Assembly (NCBI GenBank): GCA_905236275.1
Contig: CAJOPI010000280.1
Span: 1-6,302 of the forward strand
Direction: 5' to 3'
Length of the DNA stretch: 6,302 nt
Origin: an uncultured Lachnospiraceae bacterium
GTDB taxonomy: Bacteria; Bacillota; Clostridia; Lachnospirales; Lachnospiraceae
How positions within the stretch are numbered: position 1 is the stretch's first letter; each line of letters opens with the position of its first letter. Below, piece by piece: positions 1 through 6,066 of the stretch. The position numbers were made by a program, and so were the translations under genes. Under the pieces are notes generated by a model. That model was given only the letters and a program-made list of their open reading frames with translations, made no database searches and was not told the DNA's origin.

Positions 1-13
1 GCGAAGTAATAAC

Positions 14-42
14 ATGATGTTGGGGGCAAAAGTGATGTCAGG
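14..42 (+). repeat. Solo repeat end motif (copy 1)
   Basis: This 29-nt sequence begins ATGATGTTGGGGGCAAAAGT and ends GATGTCAGG. It matches positions 3193-3221 at 26 of 29 bases; the differences lie only in the GGGGG stretch. The inverse complement of the same motif closes the hairpin at 181-205. The stretch 14-205 is therefore bounded by inverted copies of one end motif, as the ATPase operon is at 3191-6089. Between the ends lie a perfect 12-bp palindrome GCACAGCTGTGC (59-70) and two CTAAGT-containing direct repeats (82-89 and 101-110), but no open reading frame worth calling. The motif family is not one I can name. Confidence 0.7.
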
Positions 43-123
43 GATTGTTCCGTGCTTCGCACAGCTGTGCATACACTCTCACTAAGTTCACTTGCGTTCG
101 CTAAGTGTTCGTAGCATTCACAC

Positions 124-206
124 TCATATTGGGGCGGGTCATAAAGTCATTCACCCACCGGCAAGCAAGCTTGCCGTGGATGATGACTTTTGACCTTGAC
201 ATCATA
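124..206 (+). repeat. Long hairpin repeat, family copy H1
   Basis: This is an intergenic palindromic element. The left arm carries GGTCATAAAGTCAT (137-150) and CCACCGGCAAG (155-165). The right arm carries CTTGCCGTGG (170-179) and ATGACTTTTGACC (183-195). The arms pair with one-base bulges around a CAAG loop. The outer ends, TCATATTGGGGCGGGTCA on the left and TGACCTTGACATCAT on the right, recur at 6216-6295 in the opposite orientation, while the inner stem sequence is unrelated. It resembles REP-type or MITE-type non-coding repeats; whether it acts as RNA, DNA hairpin or recombination site cannot be told from the sequence. Confidence 0.75.
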
Positions 207-231
207 ACATCGTTTCATGATTGTTTGTAAT

Positions 232-389
232 AAGGAACTGTTACAAAATAACTTGAGTATTTACTTGTGAAAAGTTTCCATATGCTTCATCAGAAAGCCT
301 CAACGTAGCCCGCTACGCTTACGTTTTCTTCTTTGCATATGAAAATTTTCCCTGCGCAAATTGCTCAACTTATTTATGAACAGTTCCTA
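232..389. repeat. MITE-like palindromic element with 25-bp terminal inverted repeats
   Basis: The left end at 233-257 (starting AGGAACTGTTACAAAATAAC) matches the inverse complement of the right end at 364-388 (ending GAACAGTTCCT) at 21 of 25 bases. A second inverted pair lies inside: GAAAAGTTTCCATATGC (269-285) against GCATATGAAAATTTTC (335-350). CGTAGC/GCTACG (304-309 and 312-317) lies at the centre. The whole 157 nt could fold back as one imperfect hairpin. It has no coding capacity and shares no sequence with the GGTCAAAAGT repeat family beside it. I see no convincing target-site duplication. A non-autonomous insertion element is the simplest reading. Confidence 0.7.
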
Positions 390-410
390 AGCAGGTCAAA
401 ATCGGGCGTG

Positions 411-452
411 AAATCAGACGCGGGAAAATACGTTTGGTTTTGCGTCCGATTT
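411..452 (+). other. Inverted repeat upstream of dehydrogenase gene
   Basis: AAATCAGACGC (411-421) and GCGTCCGATTT (442-452) are complementary at 10 of 11 positions around a 20-nt loop. The pair lies about 85 nt before the dehydrogenase start and just upstream of the possible promoter. It is preceded by GGTCAAAATCGGGCG (394-408), loosely reminiscent of the GGTCAAAAGT repeat ends, so it may be a decayed member of that family rather than an operator. No T-run follows, so it is not a typical terminator. Confidence 0.4.
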
Positions 453-458
453 AGCGTA

Positions 459-486
459 TGGACAGAACTTTATGAACTATCATAAA
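459..486 (+). promoter_or_regulatory. Weak candidate promoter for dehydrogenase gene
   Basis: TGGACA (459-464) is followed after 16 nt by CATAAA (481-486), and an overlapping TATCAT lies at 478-483. Neither pairing is close to the sigma-70/sigma-A consensus in both boxes. It is listed because it is the best candidate in the only non-repeat spacer between the hairpins and the gene. Confidence 0.25.
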
Positions 487-526
487 ACTTTGAGTAAGCA
501 GAATGAAAAAGGCGATAAAAATTAAT

Positions 527-531
527 GGAGG
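527..531 (+). promoter_or_regulatory. Ribosome binding site fixing the dehydrogenase start at 537
   Basis: GGAGG lies five bases before ATG 537. An in-frame ATG at 525 overlaps this Shine-Dalgarno sequence and has no site of its own, so the longer 323-residue reading is unlikely. Confidence 0.85.
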
Positions 532-536
532 AAGTT

Positions 537-1496
537 ATGAAAATAGTTGCAGCTGATATTGACAGTGTGGGTTCTGATCTTGATTTCAGAATTTATGATG
601 ATTTGGGAGAGGTTTCTTATTTTGATGATGCAATAAATGATGAAAATGCGGCTGAAAGACTGAAGGATGCGGAGGTTCTGCTTGTAAATAAGAGCAGGAT
701 TGGCGAGAGGGTGATAGAACAGGCTCCCCGACTTAAACTCGTATGTGTTTTTGCTACCGGTTACGATAATGTTGATCTGGAAGCCTGCAGGAGGCATGGG
801 GTGAAGCTTGCGAATGTGGTTAATTATTCCACGTCTTCCGTAGCTCAGCATACCTTCGCTCTGCTTTTTTACCTTATGGAAAATCTGCGTCATTATGATG
901 AGTTCGTAAAGGATGGAAGCTATGCGAACCAGCCGCATTTCTGCTGCCTTGATATTCCTTTTTCGGAACTCGACGGAATGACCTATGGAATCGTGGGGAT
1001 GGGAAATATAGGCAGGAGGGTTGCAAGGATTGCAGCAGCCTTTGGAGCAAAGGTTATTTTTTACCCTTCGAGCGGTCGGAGTGACTGCTATGATTACCCG
1101 CAGGTTTCCTTTGATGAACTTTTGGAAAGGTCGGATATTATTTCACTGCACTGCCCTCTCAGTGACAGGACCAAAAATCTTTTTGACAGAAATGCATTCA
1201 GGAAAATGAAGAAATCAGCTTATCTTATAAATGTTGCGCGTGGTGCTGTAGTAGTTGAAGAGGATCTGGCAGAAGCACTGATTAACGGTGAGATTAAGGG
1301 TGCGGGGCTTGATGTATTGAGCCCTGAGCCTATGCGCAGAGATTCAAGGCTTCTTGAAATTCAGGACAGCGGACGATTGATAGTGACGCCGCACATGGCA
1401 TGGGGAAGCAGCGAGGCAAGAGCGAGATGTCTCGAAGAAGTAAGACAGAATGTACTCGCATGGCAGCGCGGTGAGGAGAGGAATATCGTATCCTGA
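537..1496 (+). CDS. D-isomer-specific 2-hydroxyacid dehydrogenase family protein
   Basis: This is a cytosolic NAD(P)-dependent oxidoreductase of 319 residues, the usual length for the family, which interconverts D-2-hydroxyacids and 2-oxoacids. The MKIV start follows GGAGG by 5 nt. The substrate-binding half includes FATGYDNVD (about 76-84). The Rossmann nucleotide-binding loop is GMGNIG (154-159). The family's catalytic triad is intact: Arg235 in NVARG, Glu264 in LDVLSPEP and His286 in TPHMAWG. The stretch after the second Rossmann strand reads FYPSSGR instead of carrying the Asp/Glu expected for strict NAD use, so NADPH use is possible. The substrate cannot be read from sequence; hydroxypyruvate, glyoxylate, pyruvate or branched 2-oxoacids are all possible. 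No terminator is visible after the stop, so read-through into the next gene 161 nt away is possible. Confidence 0.93.
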   Translation: MKIVAADIDSVGSDLDFRIYDDLGEVSYFDDAINDENAAERLKDAEVLLVNKSRIGERVIEQAPRLKLVCVFATGYDNVDLEACRRHGVKLANVVNYSTSSVAQHTFALLFYLMENLRHYDEFVKDGSYANQPHFCCLDIPFSELDGMTYGIVGMGNIGRRVARIAAAFGAKVIFYPSSGRSDCYDYPQVSFDELLERSDIISLHCPLSDRTKNLFDRNAFRKMKKSAYLINVARGAVVVEEDLAEALINGEIKGAGLDVLSPEPMRRDSRLLEIQDSGRLIVTPHMAWGSSEARARCLEEVRQNVLAWQRGEERNIVS

Positions 1497-1573
1497 AAAA
1501 AATTTTGGAAATATATCAGATGCTTCTTCACGGTGAAAATTTGTGATAAGATTAAGTTGCAATTCAGTCAGCA

Positions 1574-1596
1574 GCAGGCACTTTGCGACTGCCTGC
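1574..1596 (+). other. Stem-loop in the spacer before the NYN gene
   Basis: GCAGGCA (1574-1580) and TGCCTGC (1590-1596) form a perfect 7-bp stem with a 9-nt loop in the 161-nt spacer between the dehydrogenase and NYN genes. A smaller perfect inverted repeat, TTCAC-G-GTGAA, lies at 1527-1537. No T-run follows either stem on the plus strand, so neither is a standard terminator. No good promoter was found; a TAAGAT box at 1547-1552 lacks a recognisable -35 box. The stems may shape the leader of the NYN mRNA. Confidence 0.4.
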
Positions 1597-1657
1597 GTGA
1601 GAATAGGAAGTGTAACAGGAACTGTCATTGAGTATAGAAAAAGAGGAAAATTTTAAG

Positions 1658-3079
1658 ATGGATAATTCCTATAGCATAGGCGCAAATGTAAATATGGAAG
1701 AATTTATGTCCATATTAAATACAGGTGATGGAAGCTATCAGAGTAACGAGCAGTATGATATAGTAACAAAAGTCTCGTATCTGATAGGCATTCGTAAGGA
1801 TGTATTCGAAAAAAATAATGATCCGCAGAAAACGGAAATCTTCCGGAAGCTTGACGCTGATAAAAGAGCACGAATAATAAGAAATCTCTGCATAATAAGA
1901 ACGCAGCTTGAGCATAATTTCCTTAAAGTCTGCAAGGGAATACAGCAGGACGGGCGCAGCATAATAGGTATGTCGGAGTATATTCCTTCTGCTGCCATGC
2001 AGGCGCTTTCGGATGATGGAATTAATATATATGTTCATCTTAAGGAACCGACACAATTTCTTATAAATCTCAATATGAACATAAAGAACAGAATAAACAA
2101 CTGTCGTGATTTTTTCCCTGAATGGATAAACTGGGAATATTTGTCGGATATATTCATAATGCCGAACGGAACTACCGAAGAAGGTACTAAAAAAGCCGCG
2201 GCGTTTTACTACGAAAATATGAATTTCTATCCCTATAAGCAATATATGAACTGGCCGGCACAGGACGAGGGATATATACTTTTAAATGATAAAAAATTTG
2301 TGACGCTTCTTTACCGCTGGAATGGCGATGAATTTCAGAATTTAAGCCTTGTATCGGATGTCAGTGAACGAACCAAGGCGAATATCTACACCTTTATTGA
2401 GAACAGTGACAAATGCGTGTTCATAGTGGACTGTGAAAATTCAGACCCCTATCAGCTTTGCGCCGCTATCAGAAACCTTGAACCTGAAAGGCTCAGGAAA
2501 ATCGACAAGGTAATACTTTTTGATGACGTGCATGCTGCGTCTGCGTGGGAAATGCTCGCTTCCTATATCGAGATACCGGTCGAGTATATAATGATAGAAA
2601 GACTGAAGGATAATAAATCATTGGCGGATGTGAAGGTGGCAGCAAGAACCTGCAAGGAGTTTTACACGAATAATGTCAATTCCTTTGTAATCGTGTCAAG
2701 TGACTCTGATTATTGGGGGCTTATGGAAGAATTGCCTGACGCAAACTTCCTCGTCATGCTCGAACACGAGAAAACCAGTTATGCACTAAAAGAAGCCCTT
2801 ATGAAAAACAATATATTCTACTGCTATATTGACAGCTTCTATTCCGGTGGTGCAGATGACATAAAAAATGATGCAATTCAGAAACAACTTGGAAAGTACA
2901 TAAAGGCGTCGCTCAATTTGAACTTAAACAGTCTTATGAAGGAAGTGCTATTAAAAACGCATATAAACATGAAGGAAGACGACATCAACCAATACATCAG
3001 GAAAAAGATAAAAAATCGGCTTTTTATAGATGTAAATGAGAATGGTGATGTTGAAATATCTTATAGAAGTAAGAAATGA
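1658..3079 (+). CDS. NYN (PIN-like) nuclease-domain protein
   Basis: This is a 473-residue soluble protein with no signal peptide or membrane segment. Residues 253-400 look like a NYN domain, a PIN-like metal-dependent RNase fold: CVFIVDCENSDPY with Asp258, Glu260 and Asn261 on the first strand, Asp324 in KSLADVKVAA, and SSDSDYWGL with Asp349 and Asp351. These acidic residues are where the family binds its metal ions. RNA cleavage is inferred from the fold. Residues 1-250 are a mostly helical region I do not recognise. Residues 400-473 form a charged tail that could be a small nucleic-acid-binding domain. ATG 1658 is preceded by AGAGG (1642-1646, 11 nt away). A TTG at 1628 with AGGA 7 nt before it would add ten residues and cannot be excluded. 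The gene is convergent with the ATPase operon. Domain call firm, biological role unknown. Confidence 0.85.
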   Translation: MDNSYSIGANVNMEEFMSILNTGDGSYQSNEQYDIVTKVSYLIGIRKDVFEKNNDPQKTEIFRKLDADKRARIIRNLCIIRTQLEHNFLKVCKGIQQDGRSIIGMSEYIPSAAMQALSDDGINIYVHLKEPTQFLINLNMNIKNRINNCRDFFPEWINWEYLSDIFIMPNGTTEEGTKKAAAFYYENMNFYPYKQYMNWPAQDEGYILLNDKKFVTLLYRWNGDEFQNLSLVSDVSERTKANIYTFIENSDKCVFIVDCENSDPYQLCAAIRNLEPERLRKIDKVILFDDVHAASAWEMLASYIEIPVEYIMIERLKDNKSLADVKVAARTCKEFYTNNVNSFVIVSSDSDYWGLMEELPDANFLVMLEHEKTSYALKEALMKNNIFYCYIDSFYSGGADDIKNDAIQKQLGKYIKASLNLNLNSLMKEVLLKTHINMKEDDINQYIRKKIKNRLFIDVNENGDVEISYRSKK

Positions 3080-3109
3080 AAACCGTTCGGCTATGTTTTT
3101 GATCTTATA

Positions 3110-3130
3110 GCAAACGCCATTGACGTTTGC
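3110..3130. other. Stem-loop after the NYN gene
   Basis: GCAAACG (3110-3116) and CGTTTGC (3124-3130) form a perfect 7-bp stem around CCATTGA, 30 nt past the NYN stop codon. No T-run follows on either strand, so it is not a classical intrinsic terminator. With the adjacent hairpin at 3133-3193 it may still help separate the two convergent transcripts. Confidence 0.45.
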
Positions 3131-3132
3131 CC

Positions 3133-3193
3133 ATTGCGCTGGGTGCAAGCCGCTGAAAGCGGCTAATTTCCAGATGCACCCAGACGCATCATA
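3133..3193 (+). repeat. Long hairpin repeat, family copy H2 (divergent)
   Basis: CTGGGTGCA (3139-3147) pairs perfectly with TGCACCCAG (3175-3183), and TGCG/CGCA extends the stem past one bulged base. Inside, AGCCGCT (3148-3154) and AGCGGCT (3158-3164) form a second perfect stem with a GAA loop. The ends ATTGCGCTGGGTGCA and TGCACCCAGACGCATCATA resemble the ATTGGGCGGGTCA and TGACCCTGGCATCATA ends of the hairpin at 6216-6295, which suggests a divergent member of that family. Its right end abuts the solo repeat at 3191, giving the perfect palindrome CATCATATGATG (3187-3198). Confidence 0.6.
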
Positions 3194-3221
3194 TGATGTT
3201 AAGGTCAAAAGTGATGTCAGG
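3191..3221 (+). repeat. Repeat end motif (copy 2), left inverted repeat of ATPase segment
   Basis: Positions 3191-3213 (core ATGATGTTAAGGTCAAAAGT) are a perfect 23-bp inverse match to 6067-6089. The motif continues with GATGTCAGG to 3221, matching the copy at 14-42. The ATPase stop codon (TCA on the plus strand, 3217-3219) lies inside this extension, so the repeat supplies the end of that gene. Confidence 0.85.
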
Positions 3222-5880
3222 CAACCCTGTACTGATTGCAGGTGAAATAAATAATCTGGAAGTTTTCACCGATGCTGTTCAGGAATGCTTTTGCACCTTC
3301 GATTCTTGCGTCATCAAGATTCACAAAAGGATCGTCGAGAATAACGAAGGGCTTTTCGTCACCATACATGGCTTCGATCATGGCCATTCTCCGGCAGAGT
3401 CCTACCAGATCCTTGTATCCTTCACTTAAAAATCCGGTCTCGCGGTTCTTTCCGTATTCCCTGAAAGTAATATTCAGATTGGAATCAAGCTCATATTCCT
3501 TTTCATCATCGGAAAGAAGAGAATAATACTTGTCATAAGCGAGTCTTATGGGACTCATGTATTTCTCTGCAAAGCTGTCTCTTGCTTTCTTAAGATAAGC
3601 TTCGGTTTTAAGAAGGATATCATACTTGTGATTCAGCTCATCAAGCCTTGCCTTTGACGCAGAATAATCTTCCTCCGCAGCAGCGATATCTTTAAGCATA
3701 TCTGAACATTCGCTGATTTCGGCTTCGGTAGAACGGATATCTTTTTCGAGCTTATCCTTCTTTTCTTCAAGCTCGTCAAACTGTCGGCTGAGCTTTTCCA
3801 TTCCGCTTTCGTCAAAGCGTACATTATCAACCTCTTTCAAGGATTCAATATCATTTCCGGATTCGAAAATCTGTCTGTCGGTTCTTGCAGAATTGTAGTC
3901 CATGTTAGCCTTCTGGAGCTCCCGGAAGGAGTCGCGCATCTGGTTAATCTGCTGAGACAGGTCATCACCCTCCTCGACACCGACATCCTTAAGGAATTGG
4001 GCAAGCTTGTGCCATTCTTCCTTATAGAGTTCGGCATTGCTGACCCTCTGCTCTGAAATATCTTTAAGCTGTAAATACTCTTTTTTGTCAAAACGCAGCT
4101 GTTGGAGCATCGAGGAATAATCATTATCCTTAAGCTTCATATACTGGCGGAAGAAAGCAGCAATCTTTCTTTCGGAGTCGTCTTTCTCAACAAGCTCCCT
4201 TTCTGCATTGAAATTATCCTCACGATTCTTAAGCTTTTCGAAAAGCTCAAGGTCTGTCAGAAGGTTGTAAAGATCTTCGTTAACGGTATTTTTATCAAAA
4301 TGACCGTTCAGTTCCGTAAGAAAATCCCCGACCGTTTTATCAATTTCCCTGATAGCATTTTCTTTATTGCAGAGCTCGGAGAGTGTTTCCTCCAGCTCCT
4401 GTCTGCGCTCATTTTCAGCAAGGCTTTTCCTGTTTGCTTCATACTTTTCGTCCTTGCGTCCGAGGGCAAATGAGAGAAGCACAAGACCTGCGCCAATGAG
4501 GGCGATACATATTCCGACTGCGACAGGCGCGTGCAGCAGGCTTGCGATAAATGCTATAAGCAGGAATATAATGCCTGTTACCAGCATTTTTCTTGGAAGC
4601 TTTGAAGCATTAGCCCTTGCATAATTTTCGGGAAGGGGTGAAGACTTCAGTACGGCTGCCCTGTCCTTTACCGTGGCAAGCTCGGTTTTCAGACTGAGTC
4701 GTTTCTTCCATTCCTCTATGAGCGAATTAATCTCATCAGCTGTTGGCAGACCTGCGGAAAATTTTTTCCTGTAACCTTCAAGCTCTGAAATTTCAGAGGA
4801 GGAGAGCCTTGCGGCATCAGCCTTTGATTTCTGCGCCTCGATATTTCTTATTAATGATGAAGCAATATCAAGATCCTCATCGTCGGGAACTCCGGCAGTA
4901 AATTCCTTTTTGAGTTTTTCAAAACGTTCAGCCTGCTCTTCGTTGAGTCCTGATGAGGAAATGTTGAGCTCAAGGGCGCGAAGCTTGTCAGCCCTGTTCA
5001 TATTCTCGTCGATTTCCGACTGCGTAGGAGCCTTGCCCGGAAAATCAGACGCAATTTTATTCCATCTTTCTTTTGCTTTGTTTTCTGAATTGATGAGTGA
5101 CTTATATTTCTCATTTACAACTCTTAAGTCATTTAATCGGCTGAGCTCTGCAAGTCTGTCCTGGATTTCTTTCTGCTTAAGCTTGCATTCGCCGCGGTCT
5201 TTTTCAAGATTTTTAAGGTTTTCGGAGAGCTTCTTTTCTTTTTTCAAAAGCCCGTCTTTTTTGCCAAGCTTTTCTTCAAGCCCGGAAAGAGTCTCTTCAA
5301 GTTTGGCGGTTTCGCTGTCCTTCTTCGAGGGATTCAGGAGGTCCTGAGCCTTTTTGATATTTTTCATGACCGCCTTGAAATTCCCGAGTCCGGCAGTCTG
5401 TCCTTCGACATCTCCGATTTTCGAATGTATGGAGTCAGTGATATCGGTTTCGCAGTCCTGCTGTGCAACAAAAATGGTTTTTTCAAAAGACTCGGCATCT
5501 ATTCCGAAAATTTCCTCTCCGATATTTTCGCTGAAATCCGCTGAACTGTTTGACTCGATTTCGGAAACGGAAAAGGTGTCCTCTTCGGTTTTCTTTGTCG
5601 AAAAAACTCTTTTTATCTTATATTTTTTACCGCTCTGCTCAAAAACAATCTCTCCGCCATAGGTTCCTGACTGCCATGGAGTATAGCGTTTTCTTTCATT
5701 CTGCAGCTCGCCGCGCTTTCCTTCGCGGTCAAAGCCGAAAAACATTACCCTTATAAATGCCGCAAGCGTACTTTTTCCCCAACCGTTGTCGTGCATTATG
5801 TTATTGACGCCGGGAGCGAAGTTGTATGAGAAATCGCTTATTTTCCCGAAGTTCTCAACATGACATGAAACCAGTCTCAT
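3217..5880 (-). CDS. SbcC/YhaN-like AAA ATPase with central membrane hairpin
   Basis: This is an 887-residue SMC/Rad50-type ATPase. The N-terminal RLVSCHVENFGKISDF strand is followed by Walker A HDNGWGKST (30-38, Lys36). Lys/Glu-rich coiled-coil arms span roughly 185-285 and 690-800. Two hydrophobic segments (about 432-449 and 452-473) sit mid-arm, where Rad50 has its zinc hook, and suggest membrane anchoring. The C-terminus has the ABC signature LSEGYKDL (818-825), Walker B FVILDDPF (845-852) and D-loop NLDD (854-857). The position normally held by the switch His reads YFTCNQY, so that His seems absent. Relatives pair with a metallophosphoesterase nuclease for DNA-end processing; here only the nuclease tail remains upstream. 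The start has GGGGAGGAG 8 nt before it and overlaps the preceding stop as ATGA, indicating translational coupling. The stop lies in a repeat. I am sure of the ATPase family; cellular role inferred. Confidence 0.93.
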   Translation of the reverse strand: MRLVSCHVENFGKISDFSYNFAPGVNNIMHDNGWGKSTLAAFIRVMFFGFDREGKRGELQNERKRYTPWQSGTYGGEIVFEQSGKKYKIKRVFSTKKTEEDTFSVSEIESNSSADFSENIGEEIFGIDAESFEKTIFVAQQDCETDITDSIHSKIGDVEGQTAGLGNFKAVMKNIKKAQDLLNPSKKDSETAKLEETLSGLEEKLGKKDGLLKKEKKLSENLKNLEKDRGECKLKQKEIQDRLAELSRLNDLRVVNEKYKSLINSENKAKERWNKIASDFPGKAPTQSEIDENMNRADKLRALELNISSSGLNEEQAERFEKLKKEFTAGVPDDEDLDIASSLIRNIEAQKSKADAARLSSSEISELEGYRKKFSAGLPTADEINSLIEEWKKRLSLKTELATVKDRAAVLKSSPLPENYARANASKLPRKMLVTGIIFLLIAFIASLLHAPVAVGICIALIGAGLVLLSFALGRKDEKYEANRKSLAENERRQELEETLSELCNKENAIREIDKTVGDFLTELNGHFDKNTVNEDLYNLLTDLELFEKLKNREDNFNAERELVEKDDSERKIAAFFRQYMKLKDNDYSSMLQQLRFDKKEYLQLKDISEQRVSNAELYKEEWHKLAQFLKDVGVEEGDDLSQQINQMRDSFRELQKANMDYNSARTDRQIFESGNDIESLKEVDNVRFDESGMEKLSRQFDELEEKKDKLEKDIRSTEAEISECSDMLKDIAAAEEDYSASKARLDELNHKYDILLKTEAYLKKARDSFAEKYMSPIRLAYDKYYSLLSDDEKEYELDSNLNITFREYGKNRETGFLSEGYKDLVGLCRRMAMIEAMYGDEKPFVILDDPFVNLDDARIEGAKAFLNSIGENFQIIYFTCNQYRVA

Positions 5881-6044
5881 ATCTCAATCTCCTCCCCTGT
5901 CAAAAATTTAAGACCACAATCTATAATTTCGGATTTTTCATCTTCCGATAATGAACTGTCCTTGTGTATAAGCCGGACGAATTCCCCCTTCAAAGATGCT
6001 TTCTTGGCATAATCGTCATAATTAATAACGTTGCTGCTTCCCAT
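5877..6044 (-). pseudogene. C-terminal remnant of SbcD/YhaO-type exonuclease (55 aa)
   Basis: This short ORF reads MGSSNVINYDDYAKKASL, then KGEFVRLI, and ends GLKFLTGEEIEI. From memory this matches the last ~50 residues of SbcD/YhaO-like metallophosphoesterase exonucleases, which often end with a DY..L..E.SLKG.FVR block and GL.AL.G.EI. The roughly 300-residue phosphoesterase domain with its metal ligands is missing, so it cannot be a nuclease. It keeps the expected position before the ATPase and a 4-nt ATGA overlap with it. It still looks translated: AGGAG (6054-6050) lies 5 nt before ATG 6044. A TTG at 6062 in the same frame overlaps that site and is rejected. The truncation coincides with the repeat at 6067-6089. 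It may now serve as a leader ORF feeding ribosomes to the ATPase. An independent small protein is the alternative. Confidence 0.65.
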
Positions 6045-6049
6045 AAAAA

Positions 6050-6060
6050 CTCCTCTCCTC
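6050..6060 (-). promoter_or_regulatory. Ribosome binding site of the 55-aa ORF
   Basis: The minus strand reads GAGGAGAGGAG followed by five T residues and ATG 6044. The nearly ideal site, directly next to the truncation point, implies that the remnant is translated and fixes its start at 6044. Confidence 0.8.
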
Positions 6061-6066
6061 AAACTG

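Noticed and set aside
1..12. 3' end of an upstream gene (GCG AAG TAA TAA)
   Set aside because: Tandem stops at the window edge fit a gene end, but with only two preceding codons visible there is no support.
14..206. CRISPR array
   Set aside because: Repeat copies are inverted and irregularly spaced, not direct repeats separated by unique spacers of constant length.
522..938. Minus-strand ORF of 138 codons opposite the dehydrogenase gene
   Set aside because: It lies antisense to a complete conserved enzyme gene, lacks a ribosome site and has a low-complexity Ile-rich translation. The same applies to the reading frames opposite or within the NYN and ATPase genes, such as 1715-2242 minus, 4910-5347 plus and 4102-4473 plus.
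1628..1657. TTG start adding ten residues to the NYN protein
   Set aside because: It has a modest AGGA site 7 nt upstream, but the ATG at 1658 with AGAGG is preferred. It stays as an alternative, not a separate feature.
3080..3190. Bidirectional intrinsic terminator between the convergent genes
   Set aside because: Strong stems exist at 3110-3130 and 3139-3183, but none is followed by a T-run on either strand. The TTTTT at 3096-3100 follows only a 3-bp CCG/CGG stem.
3193..3429. Plus-strand ORF of 78 codons starting in the repeat
   Set aside because: It is the antisense shadow of the ATPase C-terminus and starts inside a repeat without a ribosome site.
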